A stretch of DNA of 64,000 bases. Origin: Chrysomallon squamiferum (Eukaryota > Mollusca > Gastropoda > Neomphalida > Peltospiridae). The position numbers were made by a program, and so were the translations under genes. This document shows, piece after piece, positions 63,177 to 64,000 of the stretch (its first letter is position 1; each line of letters starts with the position of its first letter). The notes under the pieces were generated by a model, which made no database searches, had not been told where the DNA came from, and saw nothing but the letters and a program-made list of their open reading frames with translations. The DNA lies in assembly GCA_012295275.1 (NCBI GenBank), contig CM022676.1, positions 568,341-632,340 of the forward strand, given 5' to 3'.

Positions 63177-63461
63177 ATGGCGGAATCAGTAGCAGGTGTC
63201 GTAGGTGATCTAAAATGTATTCCAGATGATGTGTCGGTTTCATATCTTCATGCGAGCTCGCGCTTTTCCAGATAAGCACACGAGAAAGTTTTAATTATTT
63301 TTAGTCAAGGCTATATCCACGATATAAAAATTTCCGACGAAAATCAACCGAAAGTGAATGCGGGATGCTGGCGTTCCACGAGTAAAAACGACTCGACACG
63401 CAAACAGCACATTCAAGTTTGCCTGGAGACGAAACAGCTGACACAGGCTAACTGCTCATGA
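63177..63461 (+). pseudogene. Broken SWIM-finger-like reading frame
   Basis: From ATG 63,177 (context CCAAAATGGCGGAA) one frame runs 94 codons, interrupted by a TAA at 63,273. It begins MAESVAGVVGDLKCIPDDVS, and after the stop reads FSQGYIHDIKISDENQPKVN, AGCWRST and LTQANCS before TGA at 63,459. The pattern G-Y/F-I/V-H-D-I-K, C-W-R-S-x-x-K and A-x-C-S-(C) recalls the start of a SWIM zinc finger in a family common in molluscs and fish; the TGA replaces the expected second Cys. It is probably a decayed gene or transposon-related gene; the family call is from memory and tentative. Confidence 0.45.
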
Positions 63462-63691
63462 AAAGCTGGATGAGTATATTTTGCAGCACGTTTACTTTAG
63501 TGCAAAGAAAAAAGAAAGGTTAAAACCAGATTACGACAAATGACTCACGAGTCTTAAAGCTGCATTGTTAAGACGTTTACACCAGATCACCCAAATGTTT
63601 AGTTTGAATTCAACTCAAACCAATTTGGTTATATGCATCACACACACACACAACACTCAGATTTTTGTTGTTTGTACTGTCTGTGGGTCAA
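63462..63691. other. Unassigned sequence between reading frame and SINE-like repeat
   Basis: Part of it (about 63,465-63,540) stays open in another frame (KLDEYILQHVYFSAKKKERL) and may continue the broken gene. A CA run lies at about 63,640-63,653. Confidence 0.35.
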
Positions 63692-63881
63692 CCAGTGCAC
63701 TATGACTGGCACTCACTACCCTGTCTGTGGGATGGTACTGCCAATCAAAAATATGTAGCCCATGAAGTGGAAATAGCGGGTTTCCTCTCTCAGTACAGTG
63801 TGGTCTTTAACCAATGTCCAACACCATATAACCGTAAATAAAATGTGTTGAGTTGTGTTATGAAATAAAACATTACTTTAT
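63692..63881 (+). mobile_element. Molluscan dispersed SINE-like repeat
   Basis: It contains, in order, CAGTGCACTATGACTGG, CCCTGTCTGTGGGATGGT, GTAGCCCATGAAGTGG, AGCGGGTTTCCTCTCTC, ACACCATATAACCGTAAAT, AAAATGTGTTGAG and AAATAAAACATT. I recognise this chain of blocks as a very widespread repeat of gastropod and bivalve genomes. A middle part between the GGATGGT and GTAGCCC blocks is shortened here. It is the best evidence in the window for the phylum. Confidence 0.75.
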
Positions 63882-64000
63882 TCTTTTTTTCTGTTCAATG
63901 GCTAGTTGAGTTTTCGGCTTCGAACGATATAAATGTCGAGTGTTGTCCCCCAAGCACATCACTTCGCCATTGTGCCTATGAATAATGCGTTCTAACAAAG

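Overview
This is a eukaryotic, AT-rich, microsatellite-laden nuclear window, most likely from a mollusc. Coding information is split into short exons with GT/AG borders in consistent phase 1 and phase 2. The transposon relics are non-LTR retrotransposons. The last 300 bp carry a repeat (63,692-63,881) that I recognise from memory as a dispersed element of gastropod and bivalve genomes. Species cannot be fixed from the sequence alone.

Left part, minus strand (about 1.9-17.6 kb): one well-preserved gene for a modular cell-surface receptor. In gene order it has a signal peptide exon (17,566-17,623), three SRCR domains of two exons each, a short Ig half-domain, an Ig domain without the usual cysteines, four FN3 domains of exactly 300 nt each, a transmembrane exon (3,219-3,332) and short cytoplasmic exons with tyrosine motifs. 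SRCR and FN3 cassettes are tandem duplications that include intron sequence. The 2.9-kb intron before the membrane exon holds an antisense LINE relic.

Middle (18.4-50.8 kb): two inverted arms of about 5.2-5.3 kb (18,440-23,636 and 45,515-50,832) flank a 22-kb spacer. Each arm carries a decayed L1/Tx1-like LINE and a copy of the receptor's signal-peptide exon with its 5' flank. The spacer holds ordinary microsatellite-rich DNA (23.6-28.1 kb), a third partial copy of the arm (28,105-28,968), and a roughly 16.5-kb degenerate satellite built on GTAAGT/ACGTAAATAATTACC words (about 28,965-45,514). That array contains higher-order duplications and one isolated broken SRCR exon at 30.2 kb.

Right part (50.8-64 kb): SINE and L1-like LINE relics come first, then a dead plus-strand paralogue of the receptor (FN3 fragment at 52.9 kb, FN3 exon at 53.9 kb, membrane exon at 55.0 kb, all with broken splice sites or frames). 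A minus-strand Ig/transmembrane gene follows at 57.9-60.9 kb, with an intact signal exon and membrane exon but three in-frame TGA codons in its two Ig exons. Near the right edge lies a short broken plus-strand reading frame resembling SWIM-finger proteins (63,177-63,461).

Taken together, the window looks like part of a rapidly evolving cluster of SRCR/Ig/FN3 surface receptors: one apparently functional gene, one dead paralogue, one probably dead Ig gene and a stray SRCR exon, rearranged around a large inverted repeat and a satellite array. A host-defence or cell-recognition role is inference from domain content only.
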